This document shows, piece after piece, positions 17,869 to 26,630 of a stretch of DNA of 64,000 bases (positions within the stretch are counted from its first letter, which is position 1; the number at the start of each line of letters is the position of its first letter). Position numbers and translations under genes: made by a program. The notes beneath the pieces were generated by a model. The model saw nothing but the letters and a program-made list of their open reading frames with translations. It had not been told where the DNA came from and searched no databases. Origin of the DNA: Gaoshiqia hydrogeniformans (GTDB lineage: Bacteria > Bacteroidota > Bacteroidia > Bacteroidales > Prolixibacteraceae); NCBI RefSeq assembly GCF_049347105.1, contig NZ_CP186334.1, positions 3,906,001 to 3,970,000 of the forward strand, in the 5' to 3' direction.

Positions 17869-19284
17869 GTGAAAAGAAGAGATTTTTTAAATTTTGGAGT
17901 GATTGCGGCTGCCGGAGGAGTTGTTTCCTCCTCGGCCCTGATCGGATGCAGTAACGAAGTAAAGAACAAAAGCCGGGGTAAAACCAAAAATATCATTTTC
18001 CTGGTAAGCGACGGGATGAGTTCAGGAACGCTTACTATGGCCGATCTCCTGTTGCAGCGGAAAACCGGAAACGGTAGCCACTGGATTGACCTGTACCGCG
18101 AAAACAGGGTGTCGAGGGCTTTAATGGATACGGCATCGGCCAGTTCGCTTGTAACCGACTCGGCTGCGGCCAGTTCGGCCTGGGGCGGCGGGCACCGGGT
18201 AAAAAGCGGATCGTTGAATGTGGGCGTTGACGGCACGATGTATAAACCGATTTTTCAGAAATTCAAAGAGGCCGGCAAATCGGTGGGTTGCGTGACGACC
18301 TGTCCCATCACCCACGCAACTCCTGCAGGTTTTTGTATCAATAAAAAAGACCGGGGCGAACAGAGCCTGATTGCCGAATTGTACCTGCCCCTGCATTTTG
18401 ATGTCATGATGGGCGGCGGAACCCAGTATTTCAGCCACGAAACCCGGGCCGACGGGAAAGATCTTTTCTCGGTGTTTGCCGATGAAGGATATACGGTGGT
18501 CAGGACGAAACAACAAATGAATGCCTCTGTCGGCGACAAGCCGCTGTTGGGCGTTTTTCATAAAGACGGGCTGCCTTACAGCATCGACCACAAAGAAGAC
18601 AACCACTTGCTGGAGACAGTCCCTTCTTTAGCCGAGCTGACGCAGCGGGCCATTGATCAGCTCAGCCAAAACCCCAATGGATTTGCGCTTCAGGTTGAAG
18701 GCGGAAAAGTGGATTGGGCTGCTCATGCCAACGATACCGGAGCGGTATTGTATGATCAGATTGCGTTTGATGAAGCCATTGGCGTGGCGATTGCCTTCGC
18801 CGAACAGCGCGACGATACCCTGGTGATTGTTACCACCGACCACGGCAACTCAAATCCGGGATTATTCGGAAACATCGAAGGATTCGATTTGATTCAACAT
18901 TACAAACACAGCAATGAGTGGATCTTACGGAATATTACCAGGAATGACTCTCCCTCGCGGCTGATCGAACAAATCCATTTTGCCCAGGGATATGCCATTA
19001 CCGATGGCGAAGCGCGTGAAATTCTGGCTCATTATGCCGATCAGGCTAACGACGGACTTTATAACAATTATAAGCTGCCGTTTAAACTATTGGCAAGCAT
19101 TCAGCAAAAATATAACGGAGTTGGCTGGGCCGGAACCGGACATTCAGCCGATTTTGTTGAACTGGCCATGTTCGGACAGGGAAGCGAACTGCTCAACCCC
19201 TTTGTTAAAAATACGGATCTTCACTACCTGATGCTCGAGGCAACAGGCGTAAATGTGGAGTCTGCTGTTCTTGCTCCCGCTTGA
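17869..19284 (+). CDS. Alkaline phosphatase (PhoA superfamily), exported lipoprotein
   Basis: 471 aa with a GTG start 15 bp after the GH92 gene. The N-terminus has KRRDFLNF, a hydrophobic stretch and IGCSN, combining a Tat-like twin Arg with a lipobox. Phosphatase landmarks: FLVSDGMSSG (metal Asp), LVTDSAAASSAWGGG (nucleophile Ser in the TDSA motif), EGGKVDWAAHAND, VTTDHGNSN and GTGHSADF (metal His/Asp). It hydrolyses phosphomonoesters outside the cytoplasm. It ends the plus-strand operon; the next gene is convergent, 38 bp away. With the mannosidase and the PAP-like enzyme it suggests a phosphorylated glycan substrate, though simple phosphate scavenging cannot be excluded. Confidence 0.88.
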   Translation: MKRRDFLNFGVIAAAGGVVSSSALIGCSNEVKNKSRGKTKNIIFLVSDGMSSGTLTMADLLLQRKTGNGSHWIDLYRENRVSRALMDTASASSLVTDSAAASSAWGGGHRVKSGSLNVGVDGTMYKPIFQKFKEAGKSVGCVTTCPITHATPAGFCINKKDRGEQSLIAELYLPLHFDVMMGGGTQYFSHETRADGKDLFSVFADEGYTVVRTKQQMNASVGDKPLLGVFHKDGLPYSIDHKEDNHLLETVPSLAELTQRAIDQLSQNPNGFALQVEGGKVDWAAHANDTGAVLYDQIAFDEAIGVAIAFAEQRDDTLVIVTTDHGNSNPGLFGNIEGFDLIQHYKHSNEWILRNITRNDSPSRLIEQIHFAQGYAITDGEAREILAHYADQANDGLYNNYKLPFKLLASIQQKYNGVGWAGTGHSADFVELAMFGQGSELLNPFVKNTDLHYLMLEATGVNVESAVLAPA

Positions 19285-19322
19285 TTGAACTTGACTTTTT
19301 TCCGGGCGATGTCTTTTGCTTA

Positions 19323-19739
19323 TTAAAATGATTGGTCTGAATTCGTCACCGATGGAGGCGCAGCTCCGGGCGCTGCTCCCCATTTTTTGTTTGGGAGCGG
19401 GCCCATCTCAAGTTCAAGGATGGCTCCTTTCATCAGGTCGGCATGTGTAAACCACGGCCGGTTTAGCGTTTGCCCGTTTAGCCGGGCCGATTGGATGTAC
19501 TTGTTCACCGTGGAGTTATTCCTGGCCTTGAGGGTGAAGGTATTGCCGTTTGCGAGTTTGATCTGCACTTCTTCAAAAACCGGACTGCCAATGGTATAAA
19601 CCGGTATGCCCGGCGTAACCGGATAAAAGCCCATCGACGAAAATACCACGAAGGCAGTCATTCCCCCGCCGTCTTCATCACCCGGAATCCCGAAAATATT
19701 GTCTTTAAACCAAACATCGAGCAGAAACCGGATTCGTTT
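19323..19739 (-). pseudogene. 3' fragment of disrupted GH92 (carries catalytic-base region)
   Basis: On the minus strand the sequence reads, from the insertion point, ...RIRFLLDVWFKDNIFGIPG DEDGGGMTAFVVFSSMGFYPV and on to a normal GH92 C-terminus ending at the TAA at 19323. An internal ATG (MTAFVV, at 19661) could start a 112-residue peptide, but that would lack most of the fold. The DEDGG segment corresponds to the GNDD/GNED motif that holds the general base. Fused to the 5' fragment after removal of the insertion sequence and one target copy, it gives a continuous 753-aa GH92. It also resembles the C-terminus of the intact GH92 at 15505 (GSPxFxExxIxLxNG, ARNNS, NKxIQSAxLNG). Confidence 0.9.
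19730..19739. repeat. 10-bp target site duplication, left copy
   Basis: GGATTCGTTT directly abuts the left end of the insertion sequence and recurs at 20979-20988 next to the right end. An 8-10 bp duplication is normal for the ISAs1 family. Identical copies imply that both ends arose from a single, fairly recent insertion. Confidence 0.95.
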
Positions 19740-20978
19740 CAGGGAAATCGCTTTTAAACTTTGAGTACTTTTTCTCTGTAATCGTCTTTCAGTGCAGCAA
19801 AGAGCCTTTTCTTTTTTTTGGATGCTTTAAGTGATGGTTCCTTTTCGAGCAAGGCCAGGGCAATTTTGGCAATAATATTAAAGTTCCTCGCTGAGTAATC
19901 CTTCTTTTTTAATAAGTTATCCTCGTTGAATACCACGTCCAAAGACCAGTGCAGGTTATTTTCTACTGCCCAATGAGAACGGATAGCCTGGTTTAGTTTT
20001 GCCGGGTCTGGTTTCAGGGAGGTAATGTAATACCTGGTTTCTTCACTGGTTTGCCCTGTTTGTTTAATATACCGTTCGCTCTTGATTTGTACCACCGACC
20101 GTATCCCCTCCCATTGTTCTTTCTCGTCCATAAAGTCCAGCTTCCCGGTGGCACGGCATGTCCTGGTTTCAACTCTTCCATGTCCGGCATCAATTGTCTG
20201 GTCCTGGGTGCAATCTTTCTGGATACGGAATATTTTCTCAACCTGTTCTTTGAGTTCCTTTTGATTGTCTTTCACCATTAAAATGTAGTCGGCTTTTTGC
20301 CCGATGATCTTGCGGGCAATTTCTTTTTGGCACCCCATCGCGTCAATGGTAACGATGCACCCTTTGATGGCAAGTAGTTCAAGCAACTGTGGAATGGCCA
20401 CAATTTCATTTTCTTTCTGGTCAACCCCAACCTGGCCCAGGCATAAACGGCTTTGTGCGGCATAGGCAGAAACCACATGCACTGCTGATTTGGGTATACC
20501 CAACCGGCCTGAACCGCAAATGCTTTTCCCGTCAAATGCAATAACCTCCCCTTTGGTCAGATCAGAAATAGAGTTGACCCAGGCCATGAAACATTCATTA
20601 AAACGCACCGGGTCCAACCGGCAGAAAAGCTTCCCGAGAACATCATGGGACGGTATTCCGTGCTTGTAGGGAAAAAAACGCCGGAGCCACTCCAGCTTCG
20701 CCTTGCCAAACAACTGGATAGAGACCCATTCTTCTGCACCGCTGATCACAGCAGCAATAACAAGAAAAAGTATCTCGTCGAGCGGGTAATAAAAATGGCC
20801 TTTGTTTGTTCTGCGGGGATCTTCCAAGGTAGAGAAAAATTGTTGGAAAACATTTTGTTTAGTACGATTTTCTGCGTTTTGAACAGTCATTTTTTTGACG
20901 AAACCCAAAACCGTGATAAATATAGTAATAATTATTCAAGCTATGAAGAACATTAATATTTTAAAAGCGATTTCCCTG
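19740..20978 (-). mobile_element. ISAs1-family insertion sequence, complete, 1239 bp
   Basis: The element is bounded by perfect 19-bp terminal inverted repeats beginning CAGGGAAATCGCTTTTAAA (19740-19758 and the complement of 20960-20978). It is flanked by 10-bp direct target repeats. It holds one transposase gene running almost from end to end, on the minus strand in the same direction as the GH92 gene it interrupts. The CAGGG terminus and single DDE transposase are typical of the ISAs1 family. Both ends and the transposase look intact, so it may still be mobile. Confidence 0.95.
19754..20890 (-). CDS. ISAs1-family DDE transposase
   Basis: 378 aa from the ATG at 20890 (a TTG at 20908 would add six residues). 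The N-terminal segment FFSTLEDPRRTNKGHFYYPLDEIL is the DDE_Tnp_1-associated domain of H-repeat/ISAs1 transposases. The catalytic triad is visible as IAFDGKSI (Asp), IVTIDAMGCQ (Asp) and SHWAVENNLHWSLDVVFNED (Glu). The stop codon lies inside the left inverted repeat. Length is usual for the family, with no frameshift or stop, so it is probably functional. Confidence 0.95.
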   Translation of the reverse strand: MTVQNAENRTKQNVFQQFFSTLEDPRRTNKGHFYYPLDEILFLVIAAVISGAEEWVSIQLFGKAKLEWLRRFFPYKHGIPSHDVLGKLFCRLDPVRFNECFMAWVNSISDLTKGEVIAFDGKSICGSGRLGIPKSAVHVVSAYAAQSRLCLGQVGVDQKENEIVAIPQLLELLAIKGCIVTIDAMGCQKEIARKIIGQKADYILMVKDNQKELKEQVEKIFRIQKDCTQDQTIDAGHGRVETRTCRATGKLDFMDEKEQWEGIRSVVQIKSERYIKQTGQTSEETRYYITSLKPDPAKLNQAIRSHWAVENNLHWSLDVVFNEDNLLKKKDYSARNFNIIAKIALALLEKEPSLKASKKKKRLFAALKDDYREKVLKV

Positions 20979-22833
20979 GGATTCGTTTTTGTGTTTTCCA
21001 GGGTTCCCCGACATAGTTGTACAGGTACGGAATGTGAAAGCTGGGCTCGTTGCCCATCGAAAACTGCCCGACCAGGCCGGTTGCATCAGGAAACTTTGCC
21101 CAGAACTGGTATTTTGGCCGTCCCAGGTTTTCGCGGAAAAGCTGGTCGAGGTTTGCCCGGAAGTTTTCCGGCCCGCCCATCAGTTGTACCAGCCCCTGAA
21201 TATCGTGCTGTACCTGCCATTGGTAGGTATAGGCATTGTTTTCGTCGTAGTAGTCGCGTCCGCCCATGCCCCCGTCAAATTTCGGGTCAATCTCAATCCA
21301 TTCTCCCTGGGCGTTTTTGGGCGAAAAGAGCTTTTTCTCCTGACGGTATAAATGGCGGTAGTTACCGGCATGTGCGCCGAAATATGCCTGATCATCGGTA
21401 TATCCCAGCTCTTTGGCCAGTTCAGCAAGCGCCCAGTCGTCGTAACTGTGGCCTAAGGTGATGGCTACGCTCTGTCGCTTTTCAAAATCGTGGACTGCCT
21501 CCACCGTTTCCGTTTCACCCGGAGCCAGGGCCGGGTAGAAGCCATGATCGCGGTAGAACGAATCGAGCGCACATTTCGGGCCATTTCGCCAGGGGAGCAT
21601 GGTGGCTTCGTAGCCGTTTTTTCGCATGCCTTCGTAAGCTTTAGTCATGTCGTAAGAGCGAATACCTTTTCTCCAGGCATCCAGAAAAACAATAGTCGAA
21701 TGAAAGCCGTTCATGGCCGGGTCGTCTTGGTAGATCAGTGGAAACTGGGGCATCCATCCTCCTTGTTCGTACATATTGACATAGGATTGGAGCATGTCTG
21801 CTTCCTGCTCCGGATCGAGGATCATCCGCAGCGGGTGATGGGCCAGGTAAGTATCCCACACCCAGTCGTCGACATAAAAATCGCGGTCGCTTTCGTGTAC
21901 GCGGTGGTCGTATCCGCTGTAGTACCTGCCATATTCGTTGATGTTGACCATGCGTTCGTAGCAACGGTAAAGCGAGCTGTAGAAAGTCCTGCGTTGGGCT
22001 TCGGTTCCTCCCTTTAACCGGATCTGGTCCATCTTTCCGGCCCAAACCTGTTCTCCCTTATTTTTGAATGACTCAAAATCCGGGTTCCGGATTTCGTTTT
22101 CGAAGTTAGCTTTGGCCTGTTCGTCGCTGATGAATGACACCGCGTAGCTGAACCCGACCGGCTCGTTCGAATTGAATTGGGCCCACATTACGGGAGCCGC
22201 TTGTTTTGCGCCGGTGTTCACGGCCGGTTCAGCTTCCTCCAATGATTCGGCTTCCCGGTCAAATTCGCCGTAAACAAATGCTTTCATCCCGTAGAACTGT
22301 TCTTCGCCCGCAAATGAACGCTTCGAGATGACCTTCCAACGGCCCTCGTGGTTAATTTGAAACCGCAGTGTTTGCTTGCTTTTTTCAGGAAAAGTGAAGC
22401 GGTAAAGCCCGGTTTTGCTGCCGGGAACAAATTCTACGCGGATATCTTCATCGATCAGGTAAGTCGAATAATAGTAAGGTTTTATCACTTCGAGCCCGTG
22501 ATCGTAAGTCTGTCGTTTTTTCCAGCTTTCGGTATTAGCCTCTCCGGATCCGGGCAACACTCCGAATAATTCGCCTTTTCGGTGCGAAATGATGGTCAGC
22601 GGGAAAAAGCTGATCTGATCATCGAGGTAATCGGCCCGCACCGGATGCATCCTGATCAGTTGGTTGGGCAAGTGAACGGTGGGTCTGGTCGGAACCAGCA
22701 AATGGCCCACATTCCCGATTGTCGGGTCCACATAGCGGAGGTTTGTTTTTTCGCTTTGCCTGTTTGTGCATCCGGTCGCCAGCAGAAACAGCAAGGCCGG
22801 AATGAATATGGATTTTACCCGGGCGGCGTTCAT
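20953..22833 (-). pseudogene. 5' fragment of GH92 alpha-mannosidase-like lipoprotein, cut by ISAs1
   Basis: 626-aa open frame whose last seven codons and stop (ending GKSLLKY) come from the insertion sequence; native sequence ends at 20979. The lipoprotein leader ends LLATGCTN. The body is GH92-like (RYVDPTIGNVGHLLVPTRP, DDWVWDTYLAHHPL, FGAHAGNYRHLY, DENNAYTYQWQVQHD with the presumed general acid Glu, and YLYNYVGEPWKTQ). The C-terminal part with the general base is separated by 1239 bp of insertion. Any translated product should be inactive as a mannosidase. It differs from the intact GH92 near the N-terminus and is shorter, so it probably belonged to another GH92 subgroup with another linkage. 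It starts 8 bp after the sialidase-like gene. Confidence 0.9.
20979..20988. repeat. 10-bp target site duplication, right copy
   Basis: GGATTCGTTT immediately beyond the right inverted repeat, identical to 19730-19739. Confidence 0.95.
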
Positions 22834-22840
22834 AACACGA

Positions 22841-23911
22841 TTATTTTTTTGGCCAGGAGCCGTTTACAATGGCTTTGGTTTTGATCTTTGCCGGATCAAT
22901 CACTACCTGTTTAATCAGCTCGCGGTTCCAGGTGTAGGTGATGTGGACCAGTCCATCGCTTGTTTGAATGACCGCCGGGTAGGAATATTCGCCTTTCGGA
23001 TTCGGGTCGTTTTCGAGTAATACGGCGGCTTCCCATGACTTCCCGTCTTTCGAAACCGCAGTTCCCAAAATGTTCCTTCCTTTTTCGGCCGGGGTGAAAA
23101 CCAAAAATTGTTGTCCGTCATCCAGCGTTACGGCGTCAATTCCCGAATTGTTGTTGGGCAAGGCAGTCGGTTTCAGGGCTGACCAGCTTTGGCCGTTATC
23201 GTTTGACCACGATTCGATAATTGCTTTGTTTTTGCTCCGGCAAAGAAGCTGGATCGCGCCATCCGGATAAAAGAGCAGGGTGGGTTGGATCGTTTGGTAA
23301 TTGCCGTTATCCACATCAATTTTTTTCCAGTTTTTCAGGTCCTGGTCCGAAGTTTCCATGTAAATGTTCCATGTTTCAGGCGTTTCGAAACTTGTCGGGT
23401 AAAGGATGGTTCCGTCAGCCAACCGTTCGGGTTTGTTTTTGATGGGGCCAAGCAGGTCGCCGGGGATTTTTACTGCTTCCGACCAGGTTTCGCCATTGTC
23501 GGGTGAAATTTTATAAAGTCCCCACCAGCTACGCGGATCGGGGCCCACTTTGTAGTACAGAACCAGATTGCCGTTGTCGCGGCTGAACAGGACCGGGTTC
23601 CAGCAGGGATATCTTTTCCCGTCCTCGATTCCGTCGGCAGCAAGGACCGGTTTTCCCCACTTCCCGTTAACCTGGCGGGCTGTGTAAATGCAGACATCCG
23701 GATGTCTTTCTTCGGTTCCGCCAAACCAGGCAGCTACCAGTCCGGCAGGGGTTTCGGCCAGCGTTGAAGCGTGGCAACTCGGAAAGTCAACATCCTGTTT
23801 CTGATAAATAAACTCTGAACGGACAAGGGCTTCCGATCCGTTAAACGGATTTTGCGCCTGTGTTGACATGGCAAAAAGCGCCGCTGTGGTTAGTGAAATC
23901 AATTTAGTCAT
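22841..23911 (-). CDS. Secreted BNR/sialidase-like beta-propeller hydrolase
   Basis: 356 aa from the ATG at 23911, picked because it begins a signal peptide ending MSTQAQ; the frame is open 17 codons further. The sequence is of the BNR_2 sialidase-like group: SCHASTLAETPAGLVAAWFGGTEE at the start, several Asp-box-like turns (SRDNGNLVLYY, SPDNGETWSEA, SNDNGQSWSAL, SKDGKSWEAA) and a repeated beta-sheet rhythm. Proteins of this group are annotated as exo-alpha-sialidases, but many lack the Arg triad and act on other sugars; I could not place the triad with certainty. It precedes the disrupted GH92 by 8 bp and follows a symporter and aldolase in the same operon. Confidence 0.75.
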   Translation of the reverse strand: MTKLISLTTAALFAMSTQAQNPFNGSEALVRSEFIYQKQDVDFPSCHASTLAETPAGLVAAWFGGTEERHPDVCIYTARQVNGKWGKPVLAADGIEDGKRYPCWNPVLFSRDNGNLVLYYKVGPDPRSWWGLYKISPDNGETWSEAVKIPGDLLGPIKNKPERLADGTILYPTSFETPETWNIYMETSDQDLKNWKKIDVDNGNYQTIQPTLLFYPDGAIQLLCRSKNKAIIESWSNDNGQSWSALKPTALPNNNSGIDAVTLDDGQQFLVFTPAEKGRNILGTAVSKDGKSWEAAVLLENDPNPKGEYSYPAVIQTSDGLVHITYTWNRELIKQVVIDPAKIKTKAIVNGSWPKK

Positions 23912-23994
23912 CGTTGTAATTTGAAAGGTTAATCGTAGTTTGTTCATCCTGTTGCCAGGCATTTCAGGTATTGAAGAATAAACAGAGAACAGAA

Positions 23995-25491
23995 TTAGAT
24001 ACCCGGCTTTTTCTTTGAAAAAAGCTTCGCTAACAAGAAACCGGTAAGCGAGATGGCCAATGTTCCGAAAACAATGGTGAGGTTGCTGTGGAACGGGCTG
24101 CGGAAAGCTGGCAAACCGCCGTTGTTAAAAAAGACCGGCGAAATACTCATCCAGATGATCAGTAAAGCCCCGATGATAACGCCAATGGCTGCGTCGATGT
24201 TTCTGACTTTTTTCGACAGGTATCCTAAAAGAAACAATCCGAGCATGCCGCCGCTGAAAATAGAGGCAAGCGCCCACCAGGCGTCCAGGACGCTTTCGAC
24301 GCCTACCAGCGTCAGGGCGACCAGGATCCCAAGGAACCCGAAAATGAAGGAGGAGATATACAGCGTCTTCATCGACGACTTTTCGGTTGCATTTTTATTG
24401 AAGTACCTCCGGTAATAGTCCGACAGAACAATGGTGGCGGTGCTGTTGATACTGGTTGACACGGTGCTCATGCCGGCAGAAAAAATGGCTGCGATCAGCA
24501 GTCCGGTTATTCCGGCAGGTAATCCGTTGACAATATAATGCGGAAAAACCTTATCCCCGGCGCCCGCCATCCGGAGTTCGTCGGGCAATAAACCAGCTTG
24601 CGCCGTGTAATACGAAAAAAGCGCGGTCCCGATGTAAAAGAAAACAGCCGATACCGGCACGTAAAGCAATGATCCAAACAGCGCCGACGATTTGGCTTCC
24701 CTGTCGGAACTGGTGGTCATATATCGTTGAATATAATTCTGGTCGATACCGTAATTCTGAAGGTTGATGAATAAACCGTAAATAAGCACGACCCAAAATG
24801 TTGAATCAGTGAGGCTGGCTCCGAAACTTCCCAGACTGAACTTATGATTGGCCGATGCGATTTCGAGAAGCTGGCCGGGCCCCTCGGGCATCGAAAACGT
24901 TAAGGCCAGGGCGCAAACAAGGGCCCCGGCAATCAGGATAATCCCCTGAATAGCATCGGTCCAGATCACCGCCTGAATGCCTCCTAGCATGGAGTAGACC
25001 GTAACCGCGATGCCGGTGACAATGATAATTGTTTTCACGTTCCACCCGAACAAGGCGTTCAGAGGAAGGGCCAGCAATAAAAGGATGGCGCCGGTACGCA
25101 TTAACTGGGTTAACATGTAACAGGCCGACGCGTATATTCGGGCCCAAACACCAAAACGGATTTCGAGGTAATTGTAGGCTGAAATGCTTCCGATTCCCCG
25201 GTAAAGCGGGATGAAGAATTTAACGGCCAGGATGGAGGCCACCGGGATGGAAAGACTAAATACAAATGCGTTCCAGTTCGAGGTATAGGCCTTACCCGGC
25301 AAGGCTAAAAAACTGATACTGCTTACGAATGTGGCGAATATCGACATGCCAACAACCCAGGCAGGCAACTTTCCCCCTCCCGACGTAAACTGATCGGAGG
25401 TCTTGTTCCGAAAGAAAAAACTGCTGCCAAAGATTACGTTTCCGATCACCAGGACGATGAAGACAATAAGGTCGGGAAGAGGAAGTTTCAT
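23995..25491 (-). CDS. SSS-family sodium:solute symporter
   Basis: 498 aa with about thirteen hydrophobic segments. It shows SSS features: FTSGGGKLPAWVVGMSIFATFVS near the N-terminus, YNYLEIRFGVWAR, GGIQAVIWTDAIQ, NYGIDQNYIQRYM and SAGMSTVSTSINS. It belongs to the group that contains sialic-acid (NanT/SiaT-like) and other organic-acid sugar importers. The gene is 29 bp downstream of the aldolase gene and upstream of the sialidase-like gene, so it likely imports the acid sugar that the aldolase cleaves. Specificity cannot be read from sequence alone. Confidence 0.85.
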   Translation of the reverse strand: MKLPLPDLIVFIVLVIGNVIFGSSFFFRNKTSDQFTSGGGKLPAWVVGMSIFATFVSSISFLALPGKAYTSNWNAFVFSLSIPVASILAVKFFIPLYRGIGSISAYNYLEIRFGVWARIYASACYMLTQLMRTGAILLLLALPLNALFGWNVKTIIIVTGIAVTVYSMLGGIQAVIWTDAIQGIILIAGALVCALALTFSMPEGPGQLLEIASANHKFSLGSFGASLTDSTFWVVLIYGLFINLQNYGIDQNYIQRYMTTSSDREAKSSALFGSLLYVPVSAVFFYIGTALFSYYTAQAGLLPDELRMAGAGDKVFPHYIVNGLPAGITGLLIAAIFSAGMSTVSTSINSTATIVLSDYYRRYFNKNATEKSSMKTLYISSFIFGFLGILVALTLVGVESVLDAWWALASIFSGGMLGLFLLGYLSKKVRNIDAAIGVIIGALLIIWMSISPVFFNNGGLPAFRSPFHSNLTIVFGTLAISLTGFLLAKLFSKKKPGI

Positions 25492-25520
25492 TTAAATTTA
25501 GTTTCGGGGTTAAATATTTT

Positions 25521-26444
25521 TCAGTGGCCGGTATCTTGTTCCATAACGGCGTTCAATTCGCTGATATGCTGTTCTATTTTTTTTCGTTCTTCTTTGCTGT
25601 GCCGGCGAAGCGGCATCATCATGTAATCGCTGCAAATATTCATGACCGATAAAGCACATTTAATTCCTTTTGTAATCCGGGAATAATGTTTCCCGACGTT
25701 GTAAATCGTGTTGTTGAGCAAAATGACTTTTTCCCGAAGAACGGCGATCCGGTCAAAATCCCTGTTTACAGATGCCCGGTATAAATCTACAAATAATCCC
25801 GGATATAGGTTGGCTCCCCCGGCAACAGCTCCGTGCCCTCCGTTTAAAATCGTTTCGGGCAAAAACAACTCGGTGCCGGCAATAATGGAGAAGTCGGGCG
25901 AATCTTTAAATTGGTCAATAAGGGCATAGGTGTACAACAAATCGCCCGAACTGTCTTTAACACCAATGGCCCCCAGTTCTTTGGCTTTGCGGATGGTTTC
26001 GACCGACATGTGTAATTTCGTGCAACCGGGCATATCGTACATCAGGAATGGTAACGGCAACCTTGGCACGATGTTGTCCAGGTAATCCCTCATCTCTTCC
26101 TGCGAGATGGGCATGTAATACGGAGGGGCAATCACCAGGCCGTCTATGCCCACGGTTGCCGCGTATTCGGCCAGGTTCAGCGACTCTTCGAGCGAGGTGT
26201 CAGTAATACCCGCTACAATGGGGATCCGGCGGTTTACCAGCTCTCCGGTCCGTTTTAAAAGCTCTTTCCGAAGTTGGTAACTTAAGCTGGTCGCCTCGCC
26301 CGTTGTGCCAAGCATAAATAATCCGTGCACTCCTCCGGCAATCAAGTGTTCAACCAGTCGTTCCAAGCCTTCCACATCCAGTTCCCGGTCGTTCAACAGC
26401 GGCGTAATCACCGGAGGTATAATCCCTTTTAATATCAGCTTCAT
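25521..26444 (-). CDS. DapA/NanA-family class I aldolase (ulosonate aldolase candidate)
   Basis: 307 aa TIM barrel. The Schiff-base Lys is in GVKDSSGD, the catalytic Tyr in FLMYDMPG and the pyruvate-binding GTTGE near residue 46. It belongs to the dihydrodipicolinate synthase/N-acetylneuraminate lyase superfamily. True NanA proteins carry a GYDE motif after the Lys strand; here the equivalent reads GTELFLPE, so a classical sialic-acid lyase is not well supported. Cleavage of another 2-keto-3-deoxy acid to pyruvate and an aldehyde is as likely. It is the first gene of the minus-strand operon and is divergent from an AraC regulator. Confidence 0.8.
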   Translation of the reverse strand: MKLILKGIIPPVITPLLNDRELDVEGLERLVEHLIAGGVHGLFMLGTTGEATSLSYQLRKELLKRTGELVNRRIPIVAGITDTSLEESLNLAEYAATVGIDGLVIAPPYYMPISQEEMRDYLDNIVPRLPLPFLMYDMPGCTKLHMSVETIRKAKELGAIGVKDSSGDLLYTYALIDQFKDSPDFSIIAGTELFLPETILNGGHGAVAGGANLYPGLFVDLYRASVNRDFDRIAVLREKVILLNNTIYNVGKHYSRITKGIKCALSVMNICSDYMMMPLRRHSKEERKKIEQHISELNAVMEQDTGH

Positions 26445-26630
26445 GACGTTTTATCTGTTAGCAAATAATGAATAATCATGTTATCCGGAAACACACACTT
26501 CCCGATATTCAAAGGAAATAGATTACGCAAAACTTTGCTTCAGCTATTTTGTTCTGTTTATGTAGTATTTTAACTGAATTTTAATGATAAATATTTATAT
26601 TTGAGAGGATGAGTTAAAAAAGAATGAATT
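26445..26630. promoter_or_regulatory. Divergent promoter region between aldolase operon and AraC regulator
   Basis: 186 AT-rich bases separate the starts of the two divergent genes, so promoters for both must lie here. On the plus strand TATATTTG at 26596-26603 fits the Bacteroidetes -7 consensus TAnnTTTG and lies 27 bp before the araC-type start; no good -33 TTTG was found at the right spacing. The region is the natural binding site for the adjacent AraC protein, but I found no convincing direct repeat. Confidence 0.45.

Noticed and set aside
19323..19661. Independent small gene of 112 codons
   Set aside because: It is the C-terminal end of the IS-split GH92; its frame joins perfectly to the other half once the element is removed.
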